A DNA stretch of 64,000 nt, from positions 1-64,000 of the forward strand of contig NZ_QKLF01000006.1 in NCBI RefSeq assembly GCF_003224335.1, read 5' to 3'. Positions 9,414-18,127 of the stretch are shown piece by piece; position 1 is the stretch's first letter, and every line of letters begins with the position of its first letter. The position numbers were made by a program, and so were the translations under genes. Source of the stretch: Curtobacterium sp. MCJR17_055. GTDB taxonomy: Bacteria; Actinomycetota; Actinomycetes; Actinomycetales; Microbacteriaceae. The notes below the pieces were generated by a model, which was given only the letters and a program-made list of their open reading frames with translations, was not told the origin of the DNA and ran no database searches.

Positions 9414-9992
9414 GTGACTGACGCACCGATCGCCGACGAGACCGCCTCCCACCACGTCACCGCCTCCGAGCGGGTGTTCGAGGGCGCGGTGTGGGACATC
9501 ACCCGTGACCACATCGACTACAACGGCTCCGACATGGTCCGTGAGTACGTGGACCACACCGGCGCCGTCGCCGTGTACGCGGAGGACGACGAAGGCCGCG
9601 TCCTCGTCATCCAGCAGTACCGGCACCCGGTCCAGCTGCGCGACTGGGAGCTGCCCGCCGGGCTGCTCGACCAGGAGGGCGAGGACCACCTCACCGCCGC
9701 GAAGCGCGAGCTCGCGGAGGAGGCCGACGTCGAGGCCGACGAGTGGCAGCACCTCGTGCGCTACAACACCTCGTCGGGTGGCAGCAACGAGTTCATCGAG
9801 GTGTACCGCGCGACCGGCGTGCGTGCGACCGAGTCCGCCTTCGAGCGCGAGGCCGAGGAAGCCGACATCGTCATCCGCTGGGTGCCGCGCGCCGAACTGC
9901 TGGAGGGGATCCTCGCGGGTCGGCTGCACAACTCGGCGCTCATCGTCGCGACGCTCGCGGTCGACGCCATCGAGCGCCGCTCGCAGGGCTGA
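9414..9992 (+). CDS. ADP-ribose pyrophosphatase (nudix)
   Basis: 192 residues from a GTG six nt after a CAGGAT sequence that could serve as a -10 box. The nudix box is GLLDQEGEDHLTAAKREL followed by AEEADV; the G-x6-E spacing, one residue longer than the canonical box, is usual for actinobacterial ADP-ribose pyrophosphatases. Hydrolyses ADP-ribose to AMP and ribose-5-phosphate. Position between pyrG and xerD is the standard actinobacterial arrangement. Confidence 0.92.
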   Translation: MTDAPIADETASHHVTASERVFEGAVWDITRDHIDYNGSDMVREYVDHTGAVAVYAEDDEGRVLVIQQYRHPVQLRDWELPAGLLDQEGEDHLTAAKRELAEEADVEADEWQHLVRYNTSSGGSNEFIEVYRATGVRATESAFEREAEEADIVIRWVPRAELLEGILAGRLHNSALIVATLAVDAIERRSQG

Positions 9993-10067
9993 CACGGCGT
10001 ACCGTCGGCGGCACCGTGCTCACCCGCGTCGACGGGTGGCCGGACACCGACGACCGGGAGGACCCCC

Positions 10068-10667
10068 ATGAGCTCGCGCACCACCACCGCAGCCGTCACC
10101 GCGACGACCCTGCTCCGCATCGCACTCGGAGCGGTGCTCGTCTCGCACGGCGCCCAGAAGCTCTTCGGTGCGTTCGGCGGCGGCGGCATCGACGGCACCG
10201 CCCAGGGCATGCACGCGATGGGCTTCCGGCCCGGCCGCCGCAACGCCGTCCTGGCCGGCATCGGCGAGGCCGGGTCCGGTGCCGCCCTCGCGCTCGGCCT
10301 CGCCACGCCGATCGCCGGCGCCGGTGCCGCCACGACCATGGGGGTGGCCTCCAGCGTGCACACGCCGAACGGCTTCTTCAACGCGGACGGCGGCCTGGAG
10401 CTGCCGGCGTTCCTCGGCTTCTCGGCGGCGATGTTCGCCCTCGGCGGCCCGGGCCCGGTGTCGCTCGACCACGCGACCCGGCACGCCCTCGACCGGCCGT
10501 GGCTCCGCGCCGTCGCCCTGGCCGCGGTGCCGGTCGCGATCGCGGTGCAGGTCGTGCAGCGTCGGAAGGCCCTCGCGGCGGACGCCGCGGACGCGGCGGA
10601 CGCGCCGGCCCCGACGGAGGCGGCGGCCCCGGCGGCGTCCGGCGACGGTGCGTCCTCGGCGGAGTAG
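10068..10667 (+). CDS. DoxX family membrane protein
   Basis: 199 residues from an ATG behind GGGAGGA. About four membrane segments; the N-terminal RIALGAVLVSHGAQKLFG is the DoxX family signature, followed by a Gly-rich loop and a Pro/Ala-rich cytosolic tail. In mycobacteria DoxX takes part in a membrane oxidoreductase complex, but family roles vary and none can be assigned here. It is inserted between the nudix gene and xerD, which are usually adjacent. Confidence 0.85.
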   Translation: MSSRTTTAAVTATTLLRIALGAVLVSHGAQKLFGAFGGGGIDGTAQGMHAMGFRPGRRNAVLAGIGEAGSGAALALGLATPIAGAGAATTMGVASSVHTPNGFFNADGGLELPAFLGFSAAMFALGGPGPVSLDHATRHALDRPWLRAVALAAVPVAIAVQVVQRRKALAADAADAADAPAPTEAAAPAASGDGASSAE

Positions 10668-10695
10668 CTCCTCCGGGCCGGAGCCCGCGTCCCGG

Positions 10696-10707
10696 TAGCC
10701 TCGTCGG
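10696..10707 (+). promoter_or_regulatory. Leaderless promoter of xerD
   Basis: TAGCCT at 10696-10701 is followed by 6 nt and the GTG of xerD, with no Shine-Dalgarno. This supports the GTG at 10708 over the ATG at 10711. Confidence 0.6.
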
Positions 10708-11703
10708 GTGATGCCGTTCGAGCGTGCCGTGCAGGACTACCTGCGGCACATCGCGATCGAGCGGGGCCTGTCGCAGCACACCCTGTCCGCCTACCGGCGC
10801 GACCTCTCGACCTTCGGGGACTGGGTCGGCACGCAGCCGGTCGTCGACTCCGCCGGTGCCGACCGGGCCGGTGGGGCGGCGGTCCTCGACGACGTCGGGC
10901 GGCTCGCGCGCGCGGACCTGGCCGGGTTCGTGCAGCACCTCGCGACGAGGCCGGACGGGCCGCTCGCACCGCGGTCGGTCGCCCGGATGCTCAGTTCGGT
11001 GCGGTCGTTCAGTGCGTTCGCGGCGGCGGAGGGCTGGCTACCGCTCGACCCCGGCGCCTCCGTGCGTCCGCCGAAGGCGCCCATGCGGCTCCCGAAGGCG
11101 ATCTCCGTGCACGACATGGAGCGGTTGCTCGGCGCGGTGGTCGGTGACGAACCGGCACAGCTCCGCGACCGAGCCCTCCTGGAACTGCTGTACGCGACCG
11201 GCGCGCGCGTCTCCGAGGCGGTCGGGCTCTCCGTCGACGACGTGACGACGCTCGCCGGTGTCGACGGGGTCCCGGACGAGGACACCGACGTCTCGGTCGT
11301 GCGGGTCACCGGCAAGGGGAACAAGCAGCGGATCGTGCCGCTCGGCAGCTACGCACGCGCGGCGGTCGACGCCTACCTGGTGCGGGCGCGGCCGGTGTTC
11401 GCCGCTCGCGGGAGCGGCACCCCGGCGCTGTTCCTCGGGGCACGCGGCGCCCGGCTGTCCCGGCAGAGCGCCTGGCTCGTCATCCAGGCCGCGGCCGAAC
11501 GTGCCGGGCTCGCCGACCACGTCTCCCCGCACACCTTCCGGCACTCCTTCGCGACGCACCTGCTCGAGGGTGGGGCGGACGTCCGTGTCGTGCAGGAGCT
11601 CCTCGGGCACGCGAGCGTCGCGACGACGCAGATCTACACGCTGGTGACGGCCGACATGCTGCGGGACGTCTACCAGACGGCGCACCCGCGGGCGCGGCGG
11701 TAG
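10708..11703 (+). CDS. xerD: Tyrosine recombinase XerD
   Basis: 331 residues. N-terminal SAM-like DNA-binding domain ([20 protein letters not shown]), then a catalytic domain with the R-H-R-H-Y set: R in ATGARVSEA, HxxR in [12 protein letters not shown] in LLGHASV and Y in TTQIYT. With XerC it resolves chromosome dimers at dif; context next to pyrG/nudix fits the chromosomal recombinase and not a phage integrase. A Gly/Ala-rich stretch lengthens the N-terminal domain. The usual downstream parA/scpAB genes are not in this window. Confidence 0.93.
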   Translation: MMPFERAVQDYLRHIAIERGLSQHTLSAYRRDLSTFGDWVGTQPVVDSAGADRAGGAAVLDDVGRLARADLAGFVQHLATRPDGPLAPRSVARMLSSVRSFSAFAAAEGWLPLDPGASVRPPKAPMRLPKAISVHDMERLLGAVVGDEPAQLRDRALLELLYATGARVSEAVGLSVDDVTTLAGVDGVPDEDTDVSVVRVTGKGNKQRIVPLGSYARAAVDAYLVRARPVFAARGSGTPALFLGARGARLSRQSAWLVIQAAAERAGLADHVSPHTFRHSFATHLLEGGADVRVVQELLGHASVATTQIYTLVTADMLRDVYQTAHPRARR

Positions 11704-11746
11704 CGGGAGCGAGCCGGCCGCGCGGAGATCGTGCAACCCTTGGCGC

Positions 11747-12169
11747 ATGGACCTCGAGGTGGGGTCGGGGCTGACGATCCCCGAGGCCGAACTGCGCTGG
11801 CGGTTCTCGCGGTCGTCCGGCCCCGGGGGCCAGCACGTGAACACCTCCGACAGCCGCGTCCAGCTCACCTGGGACGTCGTGGCGTCGGCGGCGCTCACCG
11901 AGGAGCAGCGGACACGCGTCCTCGAGCGGCTCGGCCGGCGGACGGTCGCGGGCACGATCACCGTCACGGTGTCCGAGCGACGGTCCCAGCTGCGCAACCG
12001 CGAGGCCGCCCTCGACGCACTCCGCGAGCTCCTGCGGGAAGCACTCGCCCCGCCCGGCCCACCGCGGCGGGCGACCCGGCCGACGCGCGGCTCCCAGCGC
12101 CGGCGTCTCGCGACCAAGCAGCAGCGGTCCGTGACGAAGCAGCACCGTCGTCGTCCGTCCGACGACTGA
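11747..12169 (+). CDS. arfB: ArfB-like peptidyl-tRNA hydrolase
   Basis: 140 residues. Contains the class I release-factor GGQ loop SSGPGGQHVNTSDSRVQL and ends in a highly basic tail (RRRLATKQQRSVTKQHRRR), the architecture of ArfB/YaeJ, which rescues stalled ribosomes by hydrolysing peptidyl-tRNA, its tail entering the empty mRNA channel. Much shorter than a true release factor. No obvious Shine-Dalgarno before the ATG at 11747. Confidence 0.92.
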   Translation: MDLEVGSGLTIPEAELRWRFSRSSGPGGQHVNTSDSRVQLTWDVVASAALTEEQRTRVLERLGRRTVAGTITVTVSERRSQLRNREAALDALRELLREALAPPGPPRRATRPTRGSQRRRLATKQQRSVTKQHRRRPSDD

Positions 12170-12194
12170 TCGTCGAGGCGGCGCGGCGGTGGCG

Positions 12195-12647
12195 TCAGAA
12201 CAGGTGCAGGTGGGTGTTCAGCGCGACGACGCCCGTCGCGACGGCGAGCACGAGCGCCGAGGTACCGACGCTCTGCCCGACGACCCGCCATGCTCCGGTC
12301 GCGCCGGGGCGCACGAGTGCGACGACGCCGGTCACCACGGCGAGGAGGCTGCACACGCCCCACGGGTTCAGCACGAGGGACACGACGGCGGACAGCACGG
12401 CGAGGACCGCGAAGACGCAGAACCGCCGCTCGGTGCTGCCGTAGGCCCAGGACTGCACGTCGGCCGGGCGACCCGAGGCATCGACCGAGAATGCCGGACC
12501 GCTCGACACCGCGAGCGCCTGCAGCGCCGGCTCCGGGACGACGCGGGGGAGCACCCGGGTGGTCTCGCCCCAGGCGTGCCCGTCCCACCACCGCAGTCGA
12601 GCGGTGTCGCGCGGGTCCGGGAACCAGCCGGCGGCCGGCAGCGTCAC
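12195..12647 (-). CDS. DUF2510 membrane protein
   Basis: 150 residues, GTG start at 12647 behind AGGAG. The N-terminal AAGWFPDPRDTARLRWWDGHAW is the DUF2510 signature (a short Trp-rich module common in actinobacterial envelope proteins). Three hydrophobic segments follow in the C-terminal half. Function unknown. Converges on arfB with a 25-nt gap. Confidence 0.85.
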   Translation of the reverse strand: MTLPAAGWFPDPRDTARLRWWDGHAWGETTRVLPRVVPEPALQALAVSSGPAFSVDASGRPADVQSWAYGSTERRFCVFAVLAVLSAVVSLVLNPWGVCSLLAVVTGVVALVRPGATGAWRVVGQSVGTSALVLAVATGVVALNTHLHLF

Positions 12648-12755
12648 GGGAACTCCTGGGGTCTGAGGGGTGTCGTCAGTGCGGTTCGACGCTACCCGCC
12701 ACGATCCCGCACCGCAGCCCCAGACCGGGTGTCGGCAGAAGGGGGGACCGGCCCG

Positions 12756-13787
12756 TCAGACCGCTGCCGGCGCCGCGTCGACCTCGGTGAAGACGTCCTT
12801 CACGGCGGCGAGCAACCGCGCGTTGAAGTCCACCCCGAGCTGGTTCGGGACGGTGACGAGGACGGTGTCTGCCTCGCGGACGGCACGGTCCGCCGCGAGC
12901 TCCGCGACGAGTTGTTCCGGCTCGCCGATGTACGAGCGGCCGAACCGGGCGAGGCCCCCGTCGAGGTGCCCGACCTGGTCCTGCCCCTCGACCTGCGCAC
13001 GGACGCCGAAGTAGTGGCGCGACTCGTCGTCGATGATCGGGATGATGCTCCGGCTGACGCTCACCCGGGGCTGGCGCTTCCAGCCCATGTCGGCCCAGGT
13101 CGACCGGAAGCGCTCGATCTGCTCCGCCTGCAGTTCGTCGAACGGCACGCCGGTGTCCTCGGTGAGCAGGGTCGAGGACATGAGGTTCATGCCCTGCTCG
13201 GCGGTCCACTCGGCAGTGGCCCGGGTGCCGGCACCCCACCAGATGCGCTCGGACAGGCTGTCGGACTGCGGCGTGACCGCGAGGGACCCGACGGAGCCGG
13301 TCATCTGCGGGTTCGCGTTCGCCATCGGTTCGCCGGCGATCGCACGCCGGAACACCGCGGTGTGGTCGCGGGCCAGGTCGGCGCCGTTCTCGTCGCCCGA
13401 CTCGGGCACGTAGCCGAACGAGCGGTAGCCGGCGAGTGCGGTCTCGGGTGACCCCCGGCTCACGCCGAGCTGGAGTCGGCCGCCGGAGATGAGGTCCGTC
13501 GCCGCGGCCTCCTCCGCCATGTACAGCGGGTTCTCGTAGCGCATGTCGATCACGCCGGTGCCGATCTCGATCCGGCTGGTCTTGGCGGCGATCGCGGAGA
13601 GCAGCGGGAATGGTGCGGCCTGCTGCGGTGCGAAGTGGTGCACGCGGAAGTACGCGCCGTCGACGCCGGCCTCCTCGGCGGCCACGGCGAGGTCGATCGC
13701 CTGCACGAGGGCCTCACGGCCACTGCGGACCTTCGACCCGGGGACGTCGCGCCAGTGCCCGAAGGACAGGAACCCGATCTTCGTCAT
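12756..13787 (-). CDS. Luciferase-like (LLM) flavin-dependent oxidoreductase
   Basis: 343 residues from the ATG at 13787 (an ATG at 13793 would add two). Begins MTKIGFLSFGHW and has the bacterial-luciferase TIM barrel: AEEAGVDGAYFRVHHF, SRIEIGTGVIDMRYENPLYM, GRLQLGVSRGSPE. Binds reduced FMN; substrate unknown. A second member with the same layout is at 22708-23721; the two share the RYENP/RYEDP, LLTEDTG/LNTEDTG and PF(D/A)E(L/A)QA blocks, so they look like distant paralogues. Divergent from the DksA-like gene. Confidence 0.9.
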   Translation of the reverse strand: MTKIGFLSFGHWRDVPGSKVRSGREALVQAIDLAVAAEEAGVDGAYFRVHHFAPQQAAPFPLLSAIAAKTSRIEIGTGVIDMRYENPLYMAEEAAATDLISGGRLQLGVSRGSPETALAGYRSFGYVPESGDENGADLARDHTAVFRRAIAGEPMANANPQMTGSVGSLAVTPQSDSLSERIWWGAGTRATAEWTAEQGMNLMSSTLLTEDTGVPFDELQAEQIERFRSTWADMGWKRQPRVSVSRSIIPIIDDESRHYFGVRAQVEGQDQVGHLDGGLARFGRSYIGEPEQLVAELAADRAVREADTVLVTVPNQLGVDFNARLLAAVKDVFTEVDAAPAAV

Positions 13788-13829
13788 GCCCATGCGAACG
13801 CATCCGTGCCGCGGCCCATTCCGCCGGAC

Positions 13830-13842
13830 TACGGTCGTCCCC
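13830..13842 (+). promoter_or_regulatory. Leaderless promoter of DksA-like gene
   Basis: TACGGT at 13830-13835 followed by 7 nt and the ATG at 13843; no Shine-Dalgarno. Confidence 0.5.
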
Positions 13843-14178
13843 ATGGACCTCGACCCGCGCGCTGCCCTGGACGGGGAACGCGTCCGGGCGACGAAGCTCC
13901 TCGCCGACGTCGAACGCAGCATGCGGGACGTCAGCGACGCCCGGGACGGCGCGAACACCGACGACGAGCACGACCCGGAGGGGGCGACCCTGGCCTGGGA
14001 GCGCGGGTCCCTCGGCGCGGTGCGTGACGACGCCCGACGCCGCATCGAGCAGGTCGACGCGGCCCTCGGCCGTCTCGACGCGGGGACGTACGGGCGCTGC
14101 GCGGTCGGCGGGGAGCCCATCCCGGAGGCTCGCCTGGCCGCGGTCCCGTGGGCGGCGACCTGCGTCGCGCACGCGTGA
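13843..14178 (+). CDS. TraR/DksA-like protein with degenerate zinc finger
   Basis: 111 residues. N-terminal helical hairpin rich in Asp/Glu/Arg, then the DksA-type turn LGRLDAGTYGRCAVGGEPIPEARLAAVPWAATCVAHA. Canonical members carry CxxC...CxxC; here only one Cys remains in each pair (C-AV-G and C-VA-H), so a normal four-Cys zinc site is impossible. DksA proteins bind the RNA polymerase secondary channel with ppGpp; many actinobacterial small relatives have unknown targets. Start chosen from the promoter spacing. Confidence 0.85.
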   Translation: MDLDPRAALDGERVRATKLLADVERSMRDVSDARDGANTDDEHDPEGATLAWERGSLGAVRDDARRRIEQVDAALGRLDAGTYGRCAVGGEPIPEARLAAVPWAATCVAHA

Positions 14179-14179
14179 C

Positions 14180-14205
14180 GGGCCTCCCGGCCGGCCTGGA
14201 GGCCC
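14180..14205 (+). terminator. Hairpin after DksA-like gene
   Basis: GGGCCTCC at 14180-14187 pairs with GGAGGCCC at 14198-14205 around a 10-nt loop, directly after the stop codon. No T-run follows. Confidence 0.5.
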
Positions 14206-14283
14206 GGACGACGTCCGCCGCGTCGGCTCCCGACACCCACCTGGTGCGGACCCGATGCGCCGCGGTTTCCCAGCCGCGCGCCC

Positions 14284-14295
14284 TAGCGTGCGGAC
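14284..14295 (+). promoter_or_regulatory. Leaderless promoter of TIGR02611 gene
   Basis: TAGCGT at 14284-14289, then 6 nt and ATG at 14296. Confidence 0.55.
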
Positions 14296-14793
14296 ATGCA
14301 CGGCGACCCGACTGAGCCTCCCCGGAGTGCCGGCCCCGACGTGGGCGGACCCGACGCGGACCGCGCTGCGTCCGGCCGTACCGAGCAGGCCGACGGCGGT
14401 CGTCAGCGCTTCCAGTGGTTCCGAGACCTGCGGACCTGGATCCACGCCCGGCCGCACGTGCACCTCTTCTACAAGGTCCTGGTCGGGATCGTCGGCGGGC
14501 TCATCGTCGTGGTCGGGCTCGCCCTGGTGCCGTTGCCCGGTCCCGGGTGGCTGGTCGTCTTCATCGGCCTGACGGTCCTGGCGAGCGAGTTCCACTTCTT
14601 CCACCGGATCATCACCTGGCTGCGGGCGAAGCTGCACCGGTTCTGGGACTGGGCGAAGCACCACGCCCCGTCGAAGCGGATGCGGGACGCGGCGGACAAG
14701 GGCAAGGCGGACGTCGACGCGGCCCATGCCGAGGCGCACCGGAACGTCGGCGTCCCGCGCCCCCGCGGTCGGACCGCGCGACCCGGTCTCTAG
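14296..14793 (+). CDS. TIGR02611-type PGPGW membrane protein
   Basis: 165 residues. A hydrophilic N-terminus is followed by two close membrane segments (VGIVGGLIVVVGLALVPL and WLVVFIGLTVLASEF) separated by the PLPGPGW loop typical of this actinobacterial family, then an amphipathic basic helix (RAKLHRFWDWAKHHAP). Function unknown; inner-membrane location inferred. Confidence 0.85.
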   Translation: MHGDPTEPPRSAGPDVGGPDADRAASGRTEQADGGRQRFQWFRDLRTWIHARPHVHLFYKVLVGIVGGLIVVVGLALVPLPGPGWLVVFIGLTVLASEFHFFHRIITWLRAKLHRFWDWAKHHAPSKRMRDAADKGKADVDAAHAEAHRNVGVPRPRGRTARPGL

Positions 14794-14820
14794 CGAGCCC
14801 GTCGCGACGCGCCGCCCGCG

Positions 14821-16065
14821 TCAGACCGTGCGGACCGTGCCCGTCGCCGTCCGCTCGACGGCCTCGGCGGCCGACTCCTCCACCGCGACGGTGTCCTTCG
14901 ACGTGAGCTGCAGCACGAGGGCGATTCCCGCGGCGACGACGATGAACGCGCCGTAGCCGGCGAGCACCGGCACGAGGCCGACCGTCGGCTCGAGCAGCCC
15001 ACCGATGACGGCGGGCACGCCGAACGCCAGGTAGCTGACGACGTAGATGGTGGAGAGCAGTCCCGCACGGTGGGTCGGCGCGGCGGTCGCGAGCAGCATC
15101 CGCAGCGGCGCCTGGAAGCCGGCTCCGAAGCCGACGCCGGCGATCGCGCTGCCGACGACGAGGCCCGGCAGGGACTGGGCGAACACGAACCCGATCGTGA
15201 CGACGGGTCCGAGGACGAGCGCGACGAGACCGATGAGCACGCCGACGCGGGCGTCGAGCCACTGCGTGGTGATGCCGGTGGCCGCGCCGACCCCGGTGAC
15301 GACGGCGATGAGGGCTCCGGCGGCGAAGTGGTTGTCGATGCCGAAGACCGCGCCGAGCGCCGAGGGGACGAGGGACAGGAAGAGCCCGCCCAGGGCCCAG
15401 CTCGCGATGAGCGAACCGGCGACGCCCCGGAACAGCCGGCGCGAGGACCGCGGTACGGCGATCGTCGGGCGGAGGGACCGCAGGGCTCCCGGCCGGCGGG
15501 TGACCCGCTCGGGGACGACGGCCAGCGCGACGAGCATGAGCACGAGGAGCGCGCCGAAGAGCAGGTAGACGAACTGCTCGGGTGCCGGACCCCACTCGAC
15601 CAGGGCGCCGCTCGACAGGGCGCCGGTGGCGAGCGCGATCGGCGGGACGGCCCCGTTCAGCACACCGGCGAGGGCGGGGTGCCGCTCGAGGGAGTTGTCG
15701 ATGAGCGCGGCACCGAGGGCACCGATGAGCAGGCCGACGGACACGCCCTGCACGACGCGGTCGAGGACGAGGGCACCGAAGCCGTCGGCGACCACGAAGA
15801 GCCCGAGCGAGACGGTGAGGCCGATCCCGCCGGCGACGAGCACGGGCTTCCGGCCGACGTGGTCGGACAGCCGGCCGGCGACGAGCAGGCTCACCAGCAG
15901 CCCGGCGACGTAGACGGCGAACACGGCGGTGAGCATGAGCGGCGTCAGGTGCCACTCGGCCGCGTAGACGGGGTAGATCGGGGAGGGGACCGCCGACGAC
16001 GCCAACGCCACGAGCAGCATGGCGGCGATGATCCAGAACCCGGCGACCGAGCGTGTGGACTGCAT
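14821..16065 (-). CDS. MFS transporter
   Basis: 414 residues, ATG at 16065 behind GGGAGGGA. Twelve hydrophobic segments; the cytosolic loop 2-3 motif VAGRLSDHVGRKPVLVAGG is the major-facilitator signature. Resembles proton-driven drug efflux pumps. It is divergent from an ArsR-type regulator with a shared dyad-rich promoter region, which suggests the regulator controls it. Confidence 0.9.
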   Translation of the reverse strand: MQSTRSVAGFWIIAAMLLVALASSAVPSPIYPVYAAEWHLTPLMLTAVFAVYVAGLLVSLLVAGRLSDHVGRKPVLVAGGIGLTVSLGLFVVADGFGALVLDRVVQGVSVGLLIGALGAALIDNSLERHPALAGVLNGAVPPIALATGALSSGALVEWGPAPEQFVYLLFGALLVLMLVALAVVPERVTRRPGALRSLRPTIAVPRSSRRLFRGVAGSLIASWALGGLFLSLVPSALGAVFGIDNHFAAGALIAVVTGVGAATGITTQWLDARVGVLIGLVALVLGPVVTIGFVFAQSLPGLVVGSAIAGVGFGAGFQAPLRMLLATAAPTHRAGLLSTIYVVSYLAFGVPAVIGGLLEPTVGLVPVLAGYGAFIVVAAGIALVLQLTSKDTVAVEESAAEAVERTATGTVRTV

Positions 16066-16140
16066 GGTGTCCCTCCCGTCGTGATGGACCAGTACGGACG
16101 GAGTCGTACCGGGTGGTACCGCATTGGTACCGCATCGTGG

Positions 16141-16162
16141 CTGTACGACGCAAGTCGTACAG
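16141..16162. promoter_or_regulatory. Probable ArsR-type operator dyad
   Basis: CTGTACGAC and GTCGTACAG form a perfect 9-bp inverted repeat with a 4-nt spacer. A related, looser copy (GTACG...CGTAC) lies at 16092-16108, and two GGTACCGCAT direct repeats lie between. The dyad covers the -35 region of the regulator gene and lies between the two divergent starts. Confidence 0.7.
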
Positions 16163-16177
16163 GGAGGGGAACGGTGG

Positions 16178-16190
16178 TAGCGTCCCGTCC
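16178..16190 (+). promoter_or_regulatory. Leaderless promoter of ArsR-type gene
   Basis: TAGCGT at 16178-16183, 7 nt, then ATG at 16191. The operator dyad at 16141-16162 covers the position of the -35 element, which fits autorepression. Confidence 0.6.
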
Positions 16191-16556
16191 ATGCCCGAGC
16201 GCGACGATGCCCCCGAACGGCTGCCCCAGCCGTCGCCGGCCGAGATGGACCTGCCCGTGGTGATGGACGCCCTGTCCGACCCGATCCGGCTGTCGATCCT
16301 GCACCGGTACCTCGTCGACGCGGCCGGCGGGGAGCGCTCCTGCGGATGGGTCGGCATCGACCGCCCGAAGTCCACCCTGACGCACCACTTCCGGGTCCTC
16401 CGCGAAGCCGGGCTCCTCGAGCAGCACCTCGAGGGCCTGACCCGCGTCAGCCGCGTCCGTACCGAAGACGTCCAGCAGCGCTTCCCCGGCCTGCTCGACC
16501 TCGTGCTCGACTGGCAGGTCCCGGCCGGGCTCGTGCGCGCCGAGGCCGCCGCGTGA
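16191..16556 (+). CDS. ArsR family transcriptional regulator
   Basis: 121 residues. Winged helix-turn-helix: VVMDALSDPIRLSILHRYLV, then KSTLTHHFRVLREAGLLEQH as the recognition helix and ARTRVSRVR-like wing. The single Cys (residue about 51) makes a classic metal-thiolate site unlikely, so it probably senses something else. Divergent MFS gene and shared dyad suggest it represses the pump and itself. Overlaps the downstream methyltransferase start by 4 nt. Confidence 0.9.
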   Translation: MPERDDAPERLPQPSPAEMDLPVVMDALSDPIRLSILHRYLVDAAGGERSCGWVGIDRPKSTLTHHFRVLREAGLLEQHLEGLTRVSRVRTEDVQQRFPGLLDLVLDWQVPAGLVRAEAAA

Positions 16557-18118
16557 GCGAGGGGACCGCCCAGCACCGGCTGCCCGCCGTCGTCGCCGAC
16601 CCCCGCGTGACGTCGGCGCTCGCCGCGGACCTGACCGCGGCCGGCTACACGGTGGAGGGCGTCGACGCGCTCTGGGGGACCGAAGCCGCTGCAGCGCTGC
16701 ACCGCGGCACCCGGGTCGCGGCCCTCCGCGCACTCGCGGCGCGTCCGACCACCCCGCTGTCGACCGTCGCGACGCTGTTCGTGCTCGGACTGCCGGTGTC
16801 GCGCGCCGACGCCGACCGCGGGTTCCCGACCACCGGCGTGGACACGCTCGTGAGCGCCGGGGTGCTCCGGACCGATGCGGACCGTGTCGCGCCCGCCCTG
16901 GACCTCCGGCCGTACGCCTTCGTGGACGACCTCGGCGCCGGCAGCTGGTGGATCGCGTCCGACCTCGGCGAACTCGCTCTCGGGCACGCGATCAGCGAGG
17001 AGCACGTCCTCGGCATCGGCGGGGCCACCACGACGCTGAGCGGCCTGCAGCTGCCCGTGCCCGTCCGCCGCGTGCTCGACCTCGGCACCGGGTGCGGCGT
17101 CCAGGCCATGCACGCCCGCCGCTTCGCGGACGAGGTCGTCGCCACCGACATCTCGTCACGGGCGCTCGCCATCGCCCGGTTCAACGCCCTCCTCAACGGC
17201 GTCGACGGCATCGACTTCCGCCTCGGCTCCCTGTTCGAGCCGGTCGCGGGGGAGCGGTTCGACCGGATCGTCTCGAACCCGCCGTTCGTCATCACGCCCC
17301 GCCGCGAGGGCGTCCCCGCCTACGAGTACCGCGACGGCGGGATGGTCGGTGACGCCCTGGTCGAGACCGTGCTCCGGGGTCTCGCAGACCACCTCGAGCC
17401 CGGCGGGACGGCGCAGTTGCTCGGCAACTGGGAGCACCGCTGGGGCACGGACGGCCTCGACCGCGTCGCGTCCTGGTTCGCGGACACCGACCTGGACGTG
17501 TGGGTGGTCGAACGCGAGCGCGAGGACCCGCCCGCCTACGCCGAGACCTGGATCCGCGACGGCGGCACGAAGCCCGGCTCGCCGGAGTTCGACGACCTGG
17601 TGAACGCCTGGCTCGACGACTTCCGCGACCGGCACGTCACCGGGGTCGGTTTCGGCTACGTCGTGGTCCGCTCGCCGTCCGGTCCCCGGGGGAGCAGCCC
17701 GGCACCGCTCCGGCGCTTCGAACGACTCCCGCAGGTGCTCGGCTCGAACCCGGCGGGCCTCGGCGCGACCGTGGCACGGGCCCTCGACGCCGTCAGCTGG
17801 CTCGCCGCCCACGACGACCGGGCCTTCGCGGACGCACACCTCCGTGTCGCCGGGGACGTCACCGAGGAGCGTCACTACTGGCCGGGCAACGACGACCCCA
17901 CGGTGATGGCGCTCGTGCAGGGCGGCGGGTTCGGCCGCCGGGTCGACGCCGACACCGCCCTGGCCGCGTTCGTCGGTGCGGCCGACGGGGAGCTGGCCGT
18001 CGGCCAGATCGTCGGGGCGATCGCCCAGCTCACCGGCGTGGACGAGGCGGCGCTCAGCGCCGACCTCGTGCCGCGCCTCCGGGACCTGGTGCTCGACGGC
18101 CTGCTGCTCCCCGCCTGA
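16553..18118 (+). CDS. SAM-dependent methyltransferase with N-terminal DUF7059-like domain
   Basis: 521 residues from the GTG in the GTGA overlap with the ArsR-type gene. The first 160 residues form an alpha-helical N-terminal domain; the Rossmann methyltransferase follows with RVLDLGTGCGVQAMHA (SAM loop) and the N6-adenine/glutamine-type NPPF motif in RIVSNPPFVITPRR near residue 245; a 150-residue C-terminal domain follows. The NPPF motif indicates methylation of a planar amino group (base or glutamine side chain). The layout matches a conserved actinobacterial family of unknown substrate. Confidence 0.88.
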   Translation: MSEGTAQHRLPAVVADPRVTSALAADLTAAGYTVEGVDALWGTEAAAALHRGTRVAALRALAARPTTPLSTVATLFVLGLPVSRADADRGFPTTGVDTLVSAGVLRTDADRVAPALDLRPYAFVDDLGAGSWWIASDLGELALGHAISEEHVLGIGGATTTLSGLQLPVPVRRVLDLGTGCGVQAMHARRFADEVVATDISSRALAIARFNALLNGVDGIDFRLGSLFEPVAGERFDRIVSNPPFVITPRREGVPAYEYRDGGMVGDALVETVLRGLADHLEPGGTAQLLGNWEHRWGTDGLDRVASWFADTDLDVWVVEREREDPPAYAETWIRDGGTKPGSPEFDDLVNAWLDDFRDRHVTGVGFGYVVVRSPSGPRGSSPAPLRRFERLPQVLGSNPAGLGATVARALDAVSWLAAHDDRAFADAHLRVAGDVTEERHYWPGNDDPTVMALVQGGGFGRRVDADTALAAFVGAADGELAVGQIVGAIAQLTGVDEAALSADLVPRLRDLVLDGLLLPA

Positions 18119-18127
18119 CCCCGGCGG

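Noticed and set aside
10708-11703. Phage or integron integrase marking an island
   Set aside because: Position between the pyrG/nudix block and housekeeping genes and the XerD-type catalytic motifs point to the chromosomal recombinase.
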